From Stratiolaelaps scimitus (taxonomy: Eukaryota > Arthropoda > Arachnida > Mesostigmata > Laelapidae): a stretch of DNA of 64,000 nt. The stretch spans positions 3,410,001 through 3,474,000 of the forward strand of contig JABWDB010000021.1 of assembly GCA_019614645.1 (NCBI GenBank). The letters run 5' to 3'. The translations under genes were made by a program, and so were the position numbers. The notes beneath the pieces were generated by a model, which ran no database searches, was not told where the DNA came from, and was given only the letters and a program-made list of their open reading frames with translations. Shown here one piece after another: positions 42,505 through 55,600 of this stretch (position 1 is its first letter; the number at the start of each line of letters is the position of its first letter).

Positions 42505-45500
42505 ACAGCAACAATTATCGGCCATCGTTTAGTAAGCTACTCCCATTTTCTCTATCATGGTAACGTTAAGATGTCGTAGCTAGATCATTTGGTCCGACTT
42601 TCGCATCAATGTCGTTCGTCAATGTCGCGCGCGTTGTCGGTACTGAGCTATGCATGACAGCAAGAGTCAGTCCACCTGCATATGCCGCTCTTACGTTGAA
42701 GATTCTGGTGGTGTTCGCGATTTTTCTGTGACGCGCGTTTATCGAAGACCCTACTCCACTTGACAACGACGTTTTCTGTTCAATATACGTATCTGTCTGA
42801 ACAGATAGACGACCAGAAGAACTACGTGTACCGCGCACGCACACGAGCACGTTTCAATAGCCCCCTCACAGTGGAACCGAACATGTTGTTGTACGTGTTT
42901 TCCTTATGGCGTTCCTTGTCGCAAATCCCCTCCGTGCTATTTTGTCCTGGCACTCACCAACAGCAGTTTACGCAGGACATCCATCCTCAGAAAACTTCCC
43001 ACACGACCCTTGCAGTCTATTGCGCTATGGTACGCCTGTCGACACGCGGATCTTTGCCTGTCACTAGAAAAAGCCTAGACACACCCACACATGGTTACAC
43101 TCACCCAACATAACATGACACAAAGGTTGAGGGACGAGGGCTACGTGTCTGGTCTTGGTCGGCATTGAGATGCCTGTGAGAATGCGCCCAACGTGAGCAG
43201 TCGGCATAGATGTGCGACGTCGATGTTATGATCTTTCCCGTGATGGCTGGATGCTGGTGATCCCCCCTAGCCCTCGGCGCCGCGGCCTCCTTCGCCACAG
43301 GAACGACCGAATAGATACATGGGAATGAACGTGGCTTCTCTGTTCCGTCAGTCTGCTCTGTTCTTGGCGTGCTCCACTATTGGCTAGCAAACAGATAGGA
43401 GGCGAATTCCCAGAGGCTGGGACCCGAGGGCCCTAGGGAACACGCGTCCGCCGTGAGCGGAACGAATGAACTCATCGAGAATCAATATGTCCCAGCACCG
43501 GCCTCGTGTGTCGAAGAACCATTCGGCGCGATATTCCTTCCTTGGCGCACAACAGCCCCTGCTGGTATTTCGTTTTAGCTCCGTTTATGTGAATGCCGTT
43601 ATCTGTTACTACCTACAATAGAAGCTGATATCCTCTTTAGAATATCTTGTTTTGAGATGCAACCCGATGTTGAGTTTGATTAACTTCTCTTCGGTTTCCG
43701 AGAAAAGAGAAGGTGATGGTACTATTGTACATTGAAATGTTTGTGATACTCACAGCAGTATGCCTGATAATTTCGAATATAATATTTAGTGATTAATTTG
43801 AAATCGTTAACGAAATTCTTTATCAGCTGCCAGCATGTTTAAGGTCCATAAAACATATTTAATCACACATATTGGCCTCCTGATAGAATTAATTCTCGCA
43901 CTTTGGGAGAGCTTCAAATACACGCACCTGTAGATGTATGCGTTAATAGGACGCAAAAGGCTATTGTATTATACACGTAGGTCTGGGTTCCACTTTGGTT
44001 CCAACTCGGTCACTGATTACCGAAAATTTGAACCACAAAATAAGGGTTTTTATAGCACCTACCTTAATTGAGAGACCAATTTGAGAAAGATAATAAATAA
44101 ATAACTCAGCAAATAGGTGGCCTTCAAATATTTAACTTGTCATTTGAAGTCACTCAATTAAATGAACACAGTTAAAAAGACTCATACATGTCAAATGTTG
44201 AGCTGACTCTAATGAACACTATGTAAGGGACGGCTAATTATTCCGAATAAATAGTTGTAAGCGACTATGTTCTACAGACATAGATCGCCAATAATGACGG
44301 CTGTTGAGTTCCCCTTACAAGAAGCGCAATAACTGTTACAGTATATCATAGAAATGATAAATCTATAGATTCTAATATCTATGGAATTGACAGTGACTAA
44401 ATTATGAGCCAAGATCAGAACTGTCTGTCGTTATGTTACCGCGCAAACAGTAAACTGCTTTTACTTGCGACCACCCATTTCTCTCATCGTTCGTATAACC
44501 CATGACAATACATAGAAGTGTGCCGTCAATCTGTGAGAGCATCCGTTGTGCGACTTTACACACATGCTAATGGTTTCTCCTGGCCATGTGCAAGCATGGA
44601 CCAGTTCACACGGATCGGCCTCGATGGAGCCTACTATCTGAGATTCGACTAAGGCTATCGTATCATGCACAAAATCGGAATCTGACCGTACGCATTCGAC
44701 CAGCCAACGTCGCGTCTCAGAGTGTCTGACATATACGGCAGCGAGAGAATGGAATTATCTCGCAGCGATTGTACCACACTATCACACCGCGTTTGCACCA
44801 GAACGGTCTGCTGGCAGCAAGGTTGTGCTAGATAATACAAATATAGACAATCTTGCCCTGCTACACTATCCCAAATGCCCCCTACTTCTATCTATATATA
44901 TATTGTATCTATCGATCGATAGCGATTGTTATGATAATGGAAGAGCACGTGTCGCATTTTTAGTACACAGCCACTTTCTCAGCGACGTGTCTACGACGCT
45001 AGATCGAATACGATTACAAGAGCGGCATTACCAATCTGTACCGTGTATGATTGCAATCGTACATTTGAGTTAGTTGTTTTCATGTGATGTATTTGGAAAA
45101 TGACCTAATAGGCCTCGAGTGGCCTAATAGGCACCAAAGATAAAGACTGAATCGTATCAGGAGTATTGCTCTTCAGCGTGCTTGTTGGTTCCGCCGTAAC
45201 CAAAGTCATAATCATCATATAGCACAACGGTCTAATGGTGTGAACTCTAGCTTTGCTAGATTGTTAATGAGCTCGTTCTCGTGATTAGCAACAAAACGTT
45301 TATGTTGAGAGGAAGTTTTCGTTGTGATTTCGGCTATGTTCGTTTTGACACCGCGAATCGTTTGTATCTTAAACCTGGACAAACACAAAACGAATTGCAG
45401 AACACGTTTTCGGTGGAAATAATTTAACATGATCAATAGTCCTTCTTAAGATATCACATGGGTACAGCCGAAAATTCGCTCCATCATGCCCAAACTAATA

Positions 45501-46756
45501 ATCTTGCTTCGTTTGGCAGATAATCACACTGGCCTAGCATTCTATTCTATCCATGAGCCGTGGCAGTGCATAGCTGATATGTATGTTAATCTCTGCTGTA
45601 CGAGCCTCTTGCGTAATTGGCGCCTGCAACTTCGCTGGTTGGGCTGATGCATCATTCTTTTCGAGTGGTTGATTATACTTGTCAAGTATAAACACAGATC
45701 AGGGATGTTCAAGGTACCTAATTGTGAAGTCCAGTACGGGAAAACACGTCAAACTGCGAATCCGCACACCTCATGGCCCTCCGGCCCTGTGAGCAGTGCA
45801 CAACTGAGCGCACCATGGTCATAGGGACGATACGCGTAACCTTGCGAACTGGTTAAACGAGTGAATACATAAATATGTTTATCTATACGGTGCATACCTG
45901 CATGTTAATATTAATTCCTAGTACAATAGGGGAATGATGTCACCAGAATCAAATTTGAGTACAGGACGTTTACTCTGTAGTGCTTCGTCAGTGCCTCAGT
46001 TTCGTTTAGATTGACAGGGTGATAGCTCTGCCATGTACTTCGCCTATGGTTTAAGTGTGACCGTGGCTGCAAGCTTTAGTAATTATCATACATAAGTAGT
46101 GATACACAAACAATGCATGGTAGATGTGCACGCTGTGCGCTCATGAATTTCGTACAGAACTTCTTAAGGGAAATTAGGGCAATTACAATAAAGATAATAA
46201 TAAGTATTATATAATTACATACTATTATTATTACTATTACTATCACTGCTATGCCTGTTCACGATAGTTCGGTTTAGTAATCATTCTGCATAGAATCTAT
46301 TTTAAAATGAAGGCGCGCTCAAATACGCTTTAGCTAGTGTGCTGACTCTGCTCAAAAGTCGATTTTTATTTCTTCATTTCCGCAGGGCACCAATTTGACT
46401 TATCACTATCTTCTTTATTTCATTAATCTCGTTCCATTGTTTGTTGTTTGTAAACTATAACGCCTCATACGCATAAGATGAAGTGTGTAACTATCTAAAA
46501 CCTTGCACAATATGCTCAGTCATTTTCAATCAACTTGCTTAGTATTAAAATATGTATTTAACACTCCACCACTTCATCAGTCCTACAATCAGCGAACAAT
46601 ATCGAGGCAATGAAATTAAAATGTAGTATAATATATAATACATTCTGAAAAAGCGCCTGCTCCTGTATCCTATATGCAAAGCCCCGACTAGGCTCTCTAT
46701 CCGTTTTCAAATTTAATATGCAATATACTCGCTTCTGTATTTTTCCTCCATGTTGG

Positions 46757-46782
<26 letters not shown>
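46757..46782. repeat. (TA)13 microsatellite
   Basis: A pure TA run in AT-rich non-coding DNA. Confidence 0.97.
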
Positions 46783-46788
<6 letters not shown>

Positions 46789-49700
46789 TTTGCTACAGAT
46801 AACTGACCTTTGTATTGAATCTGGTCTATGGAAGATTTGTGCTTCCATTACCACCATTGACACAAATATGTATTTTCATACTTTCATAGTTGCTCAAACT
46901 TAATGGCCATCTCTACAGAGCCTTTTCCGTAGTAGATATTGCTTTATCCGTTGCTCTGTGCTCTCTTCATTCTATTACAAGCCTCACATTGTTACCTTAC
47001 GTTGTCTCGCCTTAATTTTCAGGTAGCACGTTTACTTTTATTAGATTCTCGTCCGGCTTCACTTTCAACCTCGCAGAGAAATTTGTAGAATATCTGTTAT
47101 AGCTCTACTCCCGATACTACTCATTCCTATCATATCATCTTCAAATATTACCTGTATGGCCAAATACTACCTTCTGCTATCTCCATTAGGAACAGTATAT
47201 GAGTATACCTCTTGTAATTTTCTACTTAAACGTTGCGACTCGCCCTTTCTGCCACCAACGAAAATATAACCATGATCATACAGTTCTTCAAAAATTCTAC
47301 GCAGGCTTCATTCAATTCATCGATCGCCATTTTCCGCAATTCTTCTCTGTTTACAGTATTGTTCACCTTCCTCATTATTACGAAGGACGCAATTGGACGC
47401 CATTGTGCCTATACCATACTGTGGGCATTTGTAGTCTTGAGAGTCGATTTGTGGCTATCTGTCCAATTCGCCGCACGAACCCTTGACACGGCAAATATGT
47501 TTGAAATAAAACGAGCTCTTGACACTAAGTAGTTTGATATTTTGGTGCGCCTCAATAATATTCATAAGCTTGAGATGAAACGCGAAGTGGGCACGCAATA
47601 CTTGAGACTGGTCTACTTCCGCAGAAATCAAATGCCCACAACCCGAACACAATCTATCGGTTTAGCAATTTTTACAATGCTAATTATTTAAAAAATCGTT
47701 CGTAGCTGACTTTTTCACCCAGAGATTTTTACCGTAGGCTGTTTGTCATTTTGTCCTTATTTCAATCGATGATTACACAAATTTAACTACAGTATAAATT
47801 AGTTGGCCAGAGAGAAGCGTAGCTACGGAAATTACTGTGACTTTATATATAATATAATGGTGGTATAATGTGACCTCCTCGAAAAAAATGTTCACAGTTT
47901 CAAAACGCCAAAATTAAACCAGTCGACGATTCTGTGGGTGCCTAGAAACCGTGAATGAATTCAAGTATCAAAGGCCTTATCAAGTTACCTTTGTGGGATA
48001 CAATTATACTGTGGATATAGGAAATGAGTAAATAAATAAGCTGGCTGTTTTACTGGAAGTACCTGACTCCCTCCGGGAAGTGGCGACGAGAGTGTGTCGT
48101 TCGCAGCTTCTCGCAGTAGAGTAAGCAACAGAATCCATTCGGGATGTTAGTTGATCTTGCAGAAGTATAGCTCTCACCATCGTCTCTCTATCTCTTTTTT
48201 CGTTGCCTATTGCCTCTATTCAAGTAGGTGTTTTGCCCAGGGATGTGTCGTGTCGATATGCTCCTGTAGTTGATGTATGTGCTTAGTGTAGGGTGGGCGT
48301 TTCACATTTAGATCTTGTCCCTATCTTACACGGGGCCCGAAGGCCGTTACTTGCTGCAAATGACACCCCCACAACAGGTTGGAACCCACCCTAAGACCCT
48401 CCTCTGCTACCCGAATCCTACAACATCCCTAGATCTTTCAGTGGGTGGTCGATTCGGCCGGCCTCCCTCGATTTCCCGTTTGGATTGTGAAGTCCAGGCG
48501 GCCTTTATTCTTGAACTGTCTGTTACGGCCACTAATGTCCGTTTTCATTGATATTGTACTGCTCTTGTTTTACGTATACTTCACGAAAAAAGCCGCGCTT
48601 TCTAGGAATATATAGTGTATACAGATATACCACGCCTATTCGATGTATACTCTATATGTATGTATATGGAAGAGGTTGGTCGATGTTACTTTAAAAACGA
48701 CCAGGAAAGTTTGTCGTATAGACATCCCCCTGTGGGAGCAGTAGAATCGCGAGAATAGGTCGCGCTCGTAGGTCCATATTCACGTCAGCGACGACGACGA
48801 CGACAATCGGTCGGGAATAGAACACTGGAATGGACGAACCTTTTAGGTGGCGTAGGCTGGTATTCAACATACTCCTCGTCTCCTCCGTTTCTCGAAACCT
48901 TAGCATCTCCTTTTCCTTCGGCCGCCTTCGACCCCTATATCATCAAGACTTTCGATCCTAACCCCTTCTTTTTCTGATGGCCTTGGTAGAGAGACCAACC
49001 GGATTCTATTATAGCTAGTGAACACGCGACAGGCCCAGCGGAGCAGCAAGCGAGTCAGCGAGTGAATGAGGATAGAAAGAGTGAACAAAGCGGCACCTCA
49101 TCCCATTGGTGGGTGGCGCTTGCTCCCCTCGACCACCACCTATCCCCGCAAGTAGCAGAAGCGGGGCGTGGTGACGGTGGTAGCGGTGTCGAAGCCCTGT
49201 CGGAGTCTGTCTGTTCGACCTGACCAAACCTAAGCCTGCACTACATCCACGTAGCGCCCGTCTACTACCACTACTACTAATACTACGCACGTCGTCTATG
49301 CAACAGTTGCTCGACTCAATAGCGGTGGTGGCGGCGGCGGCGGTGGCAGCGGCTGCGGAGGCTGACGACGGAGAGTGAGAGGCGCGGTAGAAATGAGAGC
49401 CGCGTCGGGGCGTAGCCCGCTTGTTCGCTGGCCGTATAGTTCATGCAGGAGCCGGCGCGCAACAGGCGGTGACCCCACCCAAGCCGGCCAAGGCCAGCCA
49501 GACCTCGCAGTCGCACCGTCTCTTCGCACGCGGACCATATGATCGTGAAAGCACTGATCAATAGAAGCTGCACTGTTGCAAGTGCCGTTTGATCTCGGGT
49601 CTCCCCCACCCTCCTAACATCGTATGTGCTCGGTCAAGGTCTTTTGCTCAGGTAAGATGTAGAAGCGACCTACAAGAATCCTCCAGCTTTTAAAACGCGC

Positions 49701-50527
49701 ACGCTAAAGGGCAACGTGTGCGGATGGCGAAGGTCCGGATGAGCAGGTTGAGAGCCTCGTGTTCGTCTTCCGTCTCCATAAATAATCTCTGATGCCTGAA
49801 CTGGTCTGATCCGGTCGCGTGCTTTGCCCCTTGCTGACCGGCTCTTCTTTGGCCGGCGCCGTTGTTGTTGTTGTTGTCGTCGTCGCTCTTCAATGAGATC
49901 CATATGTCCGAGTCGAGGGCATATGGGCATGTAGGGGACCCATGAAGGGTTGGCCCAGAGGTGACGTGACATACCACCAGGTGTCAATACGCCTCGACAA
50001 GATCAGACAGCTTGGTCCTTCACTCCGCTAGCTGGGTGAGTGAGTATCTGCGATCAACGAGGAGTCGACGGGGCTCTGTCCCTTCTTGTAGGCTTGACTA
50101 GACCGAACGGGATCGCGACACCTGGTCTGCCTGATTATACGCATCATGATGACGGAATTGGCTTACCAAGTAGCAAACGACGAATGAGCCAGCCAGCCAG
50201 CCGGCCATCTCAGGTGGCGCGCTACAAATACAAACGGCGTCAGGCTTTAACCACGATAACAAACCAAAGATAAGGGAATAACCTAAATATTATAGATAAT
50301 GATGATTTAGCTATGTATATATAATATTTACTTCCAGTACGAACGCCTCTGATTTGTCGTAAAACAATGATAATAAGAATAATATATATGACGAACTCGT
50401 AAATATCTTACATATGCAATGATTTAACGTAAGCAGAGCACGTTTCTCTATTTGTCTCATATATGATAGATTGTGGCAGACCAGAGTCGACGATTATGTA
50501 CGAGATGCTATGTGTGTGTGTGAATCT

Positions 50528-50785
50528 ATGATGCGTACACGAAACGCCATTCAACCTGTCTCAAGCCCATTGGCGCGTTTTCTACTGTCCATTTTCATGC
50601 TGTTCCTATGCTGCCTACTTCCTACCGAGACTCAGGGCAATATTTTCATAATGGTAAAATTTGATCATAAGCTTTCGTTCATTCGTTTCTCCATGAGCCG
50701 ATTTTCCGAAGAGGATCGCGAAGTAGCAGAGGCACTACACCGAGCGTCGTACGGCACAGCTCCGACGCGTCGACGATGGAATTAA
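50528..50785 (+). CDS. Possible small secreted protein (85 aa), unknown
   Basis: Of two adjacent ATGs (50528 and 50531), the second has A at -3. The N-terminus fits a signal peptide: MMRTRNAIQPVSSPLA, then a hydrophobic core RFLLSIFMLFLCCLLP and small/polar residues TETQG. The rest is short: NIFIMVKFDHKLSF, then SRFSEEDREVAEALHRASYG and a basic end TRRRWN before TAA. No family is recognised. It lies just before a CpG-rich patch and an exon-like stretch on the same strand. It could be a peptide precursor, or chance, since hydrophobic N-terminal frames do arise at random. Confidence 0.22.
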   Translation: MMRTRNAIQPVSSPLARFLLSIFMLFLCCLLPTETQGNIFIMVKFDHKLSFIRFSMSRFSEEDREVAEALHRASYGTAPTRRRWN

Positions 50786-51067
50786 CGTGACGCCTTAATG
50801 TCGTTACAACGTTGAGCAGCGCTGGGTGCCGTCCAGTGGCAGCACCAGTCAGCCTGACTAGACTGGAGGAGGCAGAGAACTATATTGGACCCGAACCGAT
50901 CGGGCCCTTGCTGCCCCAGCTACATGCAGGGCTTCGGTGGCCGCGGCTCCGCCGCGTGTGACCTTGCTGCGGGTTCTCCGCTCGGTCGGAGCCAGGGCCG
51001 ACGCATGGTGACCTGAGTCTCTAGGAGAAATTTCAGCGTTGTTCAAATTGAATTCTCCAATTTTCAG

Positions 51068-51273
51068 TTGGAACAGACCAGCAGCACCAAGCACTCTCTC
51101 CCTCGTTCTGCTGTGCACATCGTGAGGGCGGGGGCGGTGCTCGATTCTCATCACCAGACCGGGGACCTGTGGATCGCTCGTTTGGCTCCATCTTTTTTGG
51201 GTGAGACAGACCGACGTCGACGACGCAAAGCCGATTCTATGCAGGAGATATTCGCGAGTGAGGACACCACAAC
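51068..51273 (+). other. Exon-like stretch with strong splice sites (coding or untranslated)
   Basis: A pyrimidine-rich acceptor (CCAATTTTCAG) and a near-consensus donor (CACAAC|GTAAGTG) bound 206 nt. One frame is open across it: LEQTSSTKHSLPRSAVHIVR, ending DRRRRRKADSMQEIF and SEDTT; the other two frames close. It follows a CpG-rich patch (50.85-51.15 kb), which suits an early exon of a plus-strand gene, possibly 5' untranslated. No partner exon was identified. Confidence 0.3.
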
Positions 51274-51580
51274 GTAAGTGAAAGAAATTCGCCGACAGTG
51301 AGCGCGTTTATAACATATGTTTGCAGGCCAGTATTGCAACAGCACTAACATTGACCACAGCAATCATAGAGGTATCCACAAACGTACGTGACTCCTTCAT
51401 AATCATGTGGCTTTGATAATAATGATGTTTATTGCTCAATTAAAGTTGACGATTCAAAGCTAGAAAGTGTTAACTCCAATCCTACAGTAGCCGTCGGGCT
51501 TCTTAAACGGGATTACACTGTGTCGTCTTAAAGGCAAACATTGGCCCCTTGGACAGTATCATAGAGGAAAGTAAATCAGC

Positions 51581-51765
51581 TTTTTTTTTTTTTTTTTAAG
51601 GGGGAGTGTTTGCATGCTAATGCATGTCAACACCGTGGCCGCCCCCCGTTCTGGAACTGTTGACGATGTTCAACAGCACCGCCCTTCCCGGTATCGCTTA
51701 GCGCACCCCTTCAGTAAGGGCAGCGGTGAGATGTGTGCAAGCCCACCCACGAGCAGCACACATCA
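51581..51765 (-). mobile_element. Structured poly(A)-tailed retroposon fragment
   Basis: A run of 17 T on the plus strand (51581-51597) reads as a poly(A) tail for a minus-strand element. The body at 51598-51765 is GC-rich compared with its flanks and forms several perfect hairpins: CTGTTGA/TCAACAG (51657-51663 with 51670-51676), GCCCTT/AAGGGC, and GATGTGTGC/GCACACATC (51730-51738 with 51756-51764). This looks like the 3' end of a LINE or a SINE. No coding part is visible and no target-site duplication was confirmed. Confidence 0.4.
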
Positions 51766-51788
51766 TCCTTGCCGTACGAACATGATCA

Positions 51789-51840
51789 GCTAAAAAGGCG
51801 TTACAGGCAAATCCGCTAAAAAGGCGTTACAGGCAAATCC
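51789..51840. repeat. 26-bp exact tandem duplication
   Basis: Two identical head-to-tail copies (51789-51814, 51815-51840), each starting GCTAAAAAGGCGTTACAGGC and ending AAATCC. They lie about 25 bp past the retroposon-like element. Confidence 0.95.
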
Positions 51841-52590
51841 ACTGTCTTATACTCTTAGCAGCTCGAAAAGCACTATTTTTCACTCGTTCCAGAAATCAGT
51901 GCTTCTAACCAGTTATCGAGTATCTGTGACACTGCATGTTGAGTAACGTGTGTCGAATCACTCGCGAATTTCTCAAAGAAAACTGTATTCGCGTATAGAC
52001 GACACATGGAAAATAATAATAATACGTAATCCCATTATTGCCCTTATTACTATGCTAGTCTACGATCTACAAGTGAGGAGACTTAGTCCACCATGGGAGC
52101 AAGGGACATAAATGTTGGCCAACTATTCAGAGATGTCTGATCGACCGGCAGAGGGAAGCTACGACCACGAAAAGTGGAGAGAGACCCACTGTGCCCGAAG
52201 GCCCAATCTACCGATTTACCCCGCACAGCACGGTCTTATTATTGCACTGTTCCATCCGCCTCATCCTGAAGGCAAACGTCACACGTAGAAAGGTGTTTAC
52301 GTTATACGTTCAAGAACATTTGAGGTCGGATGAGAATTTTTTTCTTGCTTGGCCCGACATCGAACATTTGTGCCCGTAGGGGAGCGACGAAAAAATGACA
52401 AAAGGTGTAGCGATAGACAGCAGGGTAATAGTATTTTCCGTATCTCTATAGATCATACACATGACGAGATAGATCTACCCATCCAGCAGGCCATAGCCCA
52501 CCACACAAATCCTTACAATGATCTATACCTCTACATTCTCATCGAGATCAACCCCAAACTCTCCCTCTCTCTTCGTGTGTTTCTTTCTGC

Positions 52591-52610
52591 CTCTCTCTCT
52601 CTCTCTCTCT
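52591..52610. repeat. (CT)10 microsatellite
   Basis: A CT run in the CpG-rich right block. Confidence 0.95.
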
Positions 52611-55600
52611 ACTATCACATCGCTATTCCGGTGTATTCCGCTACCTAGAGGCAACGCTGTCCTTCCCGGGGGCGCCGTATTGCCTCCTCCTATTTCCTGT
52701 CGCTGTGGCGGCTGCAAATACTTGTGTCTGTGTTTGCGGATGAGGACCGCCGCTAGCTACGACAGTAGCTCAATAGCCAGCATAAGAAGAAGAAGAATAG
52801 ACAGAAGCGCGAGCGTTACGTTAGAGCAGCAGGAGGCGAGTATCTGCAGTATCTCGACAACGGCACCGCCACCGCTAACGTCAACCAACATTCATTTATT
52901 TGTATTCCGGTTTGGTGTTGTACGTCTCGTCGCCTATTCGGCGTCGAGCGGCTCCTCCGAAACTGCCGCCCCTGTGGTAGCCAAGTGCATGTTGGCTTCG
53001 GTCAGCCAACAATCCTCCAATCGCGGTTATTCTACTTGAGATGGCGAGTGCTAGCTGTTACGAGTGGACTGCTCAGTGTTGGGAAAACTGGCCACGTCAA
53101 GACTACTACCGACGACTACCAAGTCCTCTAATCGGTCAGGATGGGCGGCAAGATGGGCGCTGTCTACCATCGCTTACTGCGCGGCTATTGCTGTTACGGC
53201 TACTGGGCTTGCTCACGGCTGATGGTTACTACTTAAAGAACGGTTGCTATCTGGAAGTGGCAACAGAGGTCACTGACCGCCGGCTGTCTTGGTTGTGTAG
53301 CGGCGAGCAATTCCAGCAATCAGAGTGAACGCAGAAGAGAGAACAGCAGCTTGCCCTCGTAGGTAGGTACCGACACGTACTAGAGAATTGCCACGGCATC
53401 GGCCACTGTGCGGATCAGTTGACCAGTCTCGTTATGTTGCATACTACCACACGGTACCGACAGGAGTGCGTCGTTTGTCACTGACTCTCACTCATTTTTA
53501 GATGTGGTCTTTTACAAAAAAAATTAGAAGAGCTCTCGCAAACACGAGGCAAGTTCAGTCCCGCGGTGCCGCTAGCCGTTGTCGGAGCAGCTGGAACAAA
53601 GAAGAATAAGGGAACAGTTGATGGTCGCGGTAAAGAGAGTTAATTTGGATTGTCCAAAGGTAAAGATGAGGATAGGGTAAGGCGCCAAGCGCCGCTGTCA
53701 CCGTGACGGCCGGAGTTATGCCATACGAAAAGACCAGAAGGTGGCCACTGGCGGTAACTCGGTTGGCAGCACGAACAAGGGGGGGTGGGGTTGACCATCG
53801 GGGAGGGGGAATCTCGGGAGTGGGCTCGGACAAGACCGCTGCGTCTCTCTCTCTCTATCTCTCATTCGCTCTCTAGCTGCTACTGCTGCAAGAGCACTCG
53901 ACTTACACTGACACACATACGGAGAGACACGCCTTTCTTCCACAGCAAGGCGGCTCGGTCTAGTGGGAGAAAAACTGGGAAAATCCGCTCTGGTCATGCG
54001 CTCCTTGCTCTGGCTAGCTGGCTAGGAGGTAGACTCTAAGTGATTTGACCCTTGGCGACTGAGTAAATTAGTGTCAGTCTTTTTTACGTCGAAACGATGA
54101 TGCTACTAGCGCTTCTGCTGCTGCTGCCCTTAAGCCCCGCTTTTCTTCTCTTTATTTCAATATATGGTGTGCAGTGATAAAGGAGAGACAGAGCCTCATA
54201 TATATTCCAACCTCTCCTCTCTTCAGTTCCACCAACCTTAGTCATGAACCGAGCCAGTTACCCGCTTTAGAGAGAGGGAAGAAATTCGAGGACGAGACGT
54301 TCCCCTCAGAGCGCTGTGAGACTTCAAGGTCGACCCAATGGGAAATGATATATTATTATTACTCCGGATTCAAGTCATCGGCAGATTTCGGGCGACACAG
54401 AAAGAGCGAGGAAAGCTTCTCCATTTGGATCGAAGATCGAGGACCGAGAGTCGAAAGACGAAGCTGGAAGTGTCTCCGGGCCCACTTCGACAACCTTCAT
54501 ATCATCATCAGCAGCGCCACTGCCGCCATATAATCGTCACCATTCTCCGCTTTCATCCTCTTTCTCCCATTCGTCCCTTCCGTAGACGAAGGTGAATTAA
54601 GAGAGTCCTACGATGGCGACGACAGCAATAACAACAACAACAATAACGACGACGACGAATTTTGAACGAAAAATCGTAGTATCGGATTTCCGCGGGCGTT
54701 CATTAAGAAAACGAGACGACCAAAGTATCTGACGACTGGGCGAAGGAACTAGAAAAGAAGACCTCAGCTTGACTCAAACGATAGGGAGAGGAGAAAGAGC
54801 GAGACAGGACAGATAGGCTCCTTTCGGTAGAAGGCGAGCACAAGAGAATGTTCAGCAGAATGAAAAATTGCTGTCATGCTAGATAACCTATTATAGGGTC
54901 TGCTGACCTCGAATAGACTGATGGTAACCAGGGTCACCTGTTACACTGACCGGCTAACCGATTTCGAATCTAGATCTCTTGCCGCTAGCTCGGAAAATCT
55001 TCCAGAGTGAAGCATTTCATCTCCTCCTGAGGACTGTATTTGGAATAATGGAAGTCTGCTCGTCGGTAGAATTCGTCGTGTATGGCGTTGAATAAAGTAT
55101 ACTGAGATGATTGCTTTAAGAAGCGGTATGATAGTTCAAATTTCAAATTACTATAGGAAATTGAGTACCAATTTTGAGGTATGAATATGCCCAGGGGAGG
55201 AAGACAAAGTATTTCTTTGTTGCATAACATTGTATGAAATTAGATCGTGGGAGATCAACCAATGTTATAGACAGAATATGTATTATATAAATGAGCATGT
55301 GTATGTATAGATACAAATATATGCAGCACATAGACTACGAGGTATAAAATACAAACTGACAGCCTATATACACATCGATCATATCAGCGAGGCGATAGGT
55401 CACGTTACACTGTGGGATCCCTGGGGCGTTTCAAGTATCGTTTGAATCAAGTGTGTTCATTCTGGCGTGATGTTTCTGTTGCGTCGTTAAGGCCTTTGAC
55501 AGTCTCTAACAACCCAGGAGGGCATCCAAAGTATGAGAAGGAAGAAATCATCGAGAAAGATAACAGAACATGGACTCGGCTTGTGGCAGCAGCAGAACCG

